Shown here: piece after piece, positions 6,124 through 7,075 of the stretch
Layout: every line of letters starts with the position of its first letter
Position numbering within the stretch: the stretch's first letter is position 1
NCBI GenBank assembly: GCA_016195145.1
Contig: JACQAF010000046.1
Span: forward strand, 1-7,075
Direction of reading: 5' to 3'
From: Rhodospirillales bacterium
GTDB lineage: Bacteria; Pseudomonadota; Alphaproteobacteria; CACIAM-22H2
DNA length: 7,075 bases
Notes under the pieces: model-generated
What the model was told of the DNA's origin: nothing
Seen by the model: the letters and a program-made list of their open reading frames with translations, nothing else
The model's database searches: none
Made by a program: the position numbers and the translations under genes

Positions 6124-7075
6124 CGGCCTCCACCCGGCGGCCGGCGAGGCCAAGCGCATACGTCGCCGCCGTATGCACCGCCGCCGGCGTCCCGCTCGCG
6201 GCCACTTTCGTCCAATCGAGCCGCCCGATATCGAGCGCCGCCTGCATCCGCACCACGTCGGCCGTAGCGTCGGACGCATCCTTGACCCGCGTCGAGACCC
6301 GCGCCGCAAGAACCGGCGGCGGCGCATCGAGCCATATACCTGCAAAGCCGACGCCCGCCGCCCGGGCGCAGGCCTCGATCGCCGCGCGCTCGGCCGGGTC
6401 GGCGAACACCGCATCGGCGATGACGGCATAACCGCTGGCGAGGATATCGGTCGCGCGCGCCATCAACGCCGCATAGACCCTCGCCGATTCTTCCTTGGTG
6501 TAGGATTCCGGCGGCAAGCGCCCGGTGGGGGCGATGCCGGCCAGCTGCTTGCGGATAACGTCGGTGCGCAAGACGACCGCGCCGGGCGCCGACCCCACCG
6601 CCGGCGCGAGCGCATAGGCGAGCGTCGATTTGCCGCTGCCCGACAATCCGCCGGCGGCGATCAGCCGCGGTGGCGGCGGATCGGCGAAGCGCAAGCCAAG
6701 CGCAAGATTCTCGCGCGCCTCCGCCACCAGCCGATCCCGCGCCACGGCCGTACTTTGCGCCGCCGCCCCGGCAGCGAGCGTTTGGGCCCGGATCCCGGCC
6801 CGTCCGGCCAGATAGAGTGGCATCAGCGCCAGCCCCGCGCAGTCGGCCGTCGTGTCGAGATAGCGATTGAGGGCGGCGTTGGCCAATGCCCGCAAATCGC
6901 GGTGCTCAAGATCGGCCAGCAGGAAAGCCAGATCGTAGAGCGTATCGATGCAGGCGATCCGGTCGTTGAATTCGATCGCGTCGAACAGCGTCGGCTGGCC
7001 GTCGATCAGACAGATGTTGCGCAAATGCAGGTCGCCGTGACAGTGCCGCACGAATCCGCCCGCGCGCCGGCGTTC
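6119..7075 (-). CDS. APH-like / P-loop kinase fusion protein (AAA_33 type), 5' end outside window
   Basis: The frame is open from the right edge to TGA, giving 318 visible residues; relatives are about 500-520, so roughly 200 N-terminal residues are missing. The GTG at 7051 is not the start, because family sequence (AGGFVRHCHGDLHLRN) runs through it. The visible part begins with the kinase catalytic loop HGDLHLRN (Brenner-type HGDxxxxN, about 13-20) and FDAIEFNDRIACID (about 31-44), as in aminoglycoside-phosphotransferase-like COG2187 proteins. After a linker comes a second nucleotide-binding domain with Walker A GLSGSGKST at 143-151, then RTDVIRKQLAG (about 170-180) and DAVFADPAERAAIEA (about 221-235), the zeta-toxin/gluconate-kinase-like AAA_33 fold. 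The substrate is unknown; the APH-like half is not evidence of drug resistance. It is cytoplasmic. Its last codon lies within the operator of the USP gene, so the USP probably has its own promoter. Confidence 0.85.
   Translation of the reverse strand, partial: ERRRAGGFVRHCHGDLHLRNICLIDGQPTLFDAIEFNDRIACIDTLYDLAFLLADLEHRDLRALANAALNRYLDTTADCAGLALMPLYLAGRAGIRAQTLAAGAAAQSTAVARDRLVAEARENLALGLRFADPPPPRLIAAGGLSGSGKSTLAYALAPAVGSAPGAVVLRTDVIRKQLAGIAPTGRLPPESYTKEESARVYAALMARATDILASGYAVIADAVFADPAERAAIEACARAAGVGFAGIWLDAPPPVLAARVSTRVKDASDATADVVRMQAALDIGRLDWTKVAASGTPAAVHTAATYALGLAGRRVEAD

Noticed and set aside
5536..6431. Several + strand open frames opposite the USP and kinase genes
   Set aside because: All are Ser/Arg/Pro/Ala-rich shadows of the - strand genes, with no recognisable domain.
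7049..7051. GTG at 7051 as the start of the kinase gene
   Set aside because: Conserved family residues continue upstream to the window edge, and the catalytic loop would be at the extreme N-terminus, so the gene is simply cut by the window.
6119..7075. Aminoglycoside resistance gene
   Set aside because: The APH-like motif belongs to the COG2187-type fusion with a P-loop kinase, a housekeeping-like family with no evidence of drug modification.

Overview
The window looks like chromosomal DNA of a high-G+C alphaproteobacterium. The main pointers are a C4-pathway 5-aminolevulinate synthase (hemA), NGC/GGC-rich codon use, and family variants common in the Rhodospirillales and relatives. That placement is inferred from protein character; no rRNA or other marker is present. 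I see no tRNA, rRNA, CRISPR array, insertion sequence or phage gene, and no gene-free stretch longer than about 150 bases.

Layout. On the + strand, from the left edge: the C-terminal 224 residues of an NHL-repeat beta-propeller protein; a class III PLP-dependent aminotransferase that appears to have lost about 80-85 internal residues in frame; an intact hemA; and a PadR-like winged-helix regulator. From about 3800 onward all genes are on the - strand. Read in their own direction (right to left) they are: the C-terminal two thirds of an APH-like/P-loop kinase fusion, entering from the right edge; a universal stress protein (USP); two small conserved proteins of unknown function; and a short-chain dehydrogenase/reductase (SDR) that converges on the regulator.

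Regulation. The clearest regulatory signal is a 16-bp near-palindrome, ATTGACCTAGCTCAAT, at 6108-6123. It overlaps the stop codon of the kinase gene and lies upstream of the USP. It has the form of an FNR/FixK/Anr site (TTGA-N6-TCAA). A -10-like TAACAT lies at the spacing expected for a class II FNR-type promoter, and a strong Shine-Dalgarno (GAGGAGG) precedes an ATG at 6025. A low-oxygen-induced transcript carrying the USP and the two small genes behind it is the most coherent reading of this half.

Two genes look damaged. The ATG at 6025 begins a good USP N-terminus (MSLKIILAPIAGG) that falls out of frame after 18 codons, while the rest of the USP is open from an internal ATG at 5972. The first half-domain is therefore missing and the frame is shifted. 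The aminotransferase has a clean in-frame junction at codons 323/324. Either the genome carries small real deletions, or the assembly has collapsed in two places. I do not see a convincing new multi-gene system. The best leads are the FNR-type promoter with its two uncharacterised followers, and the two internal deletions.
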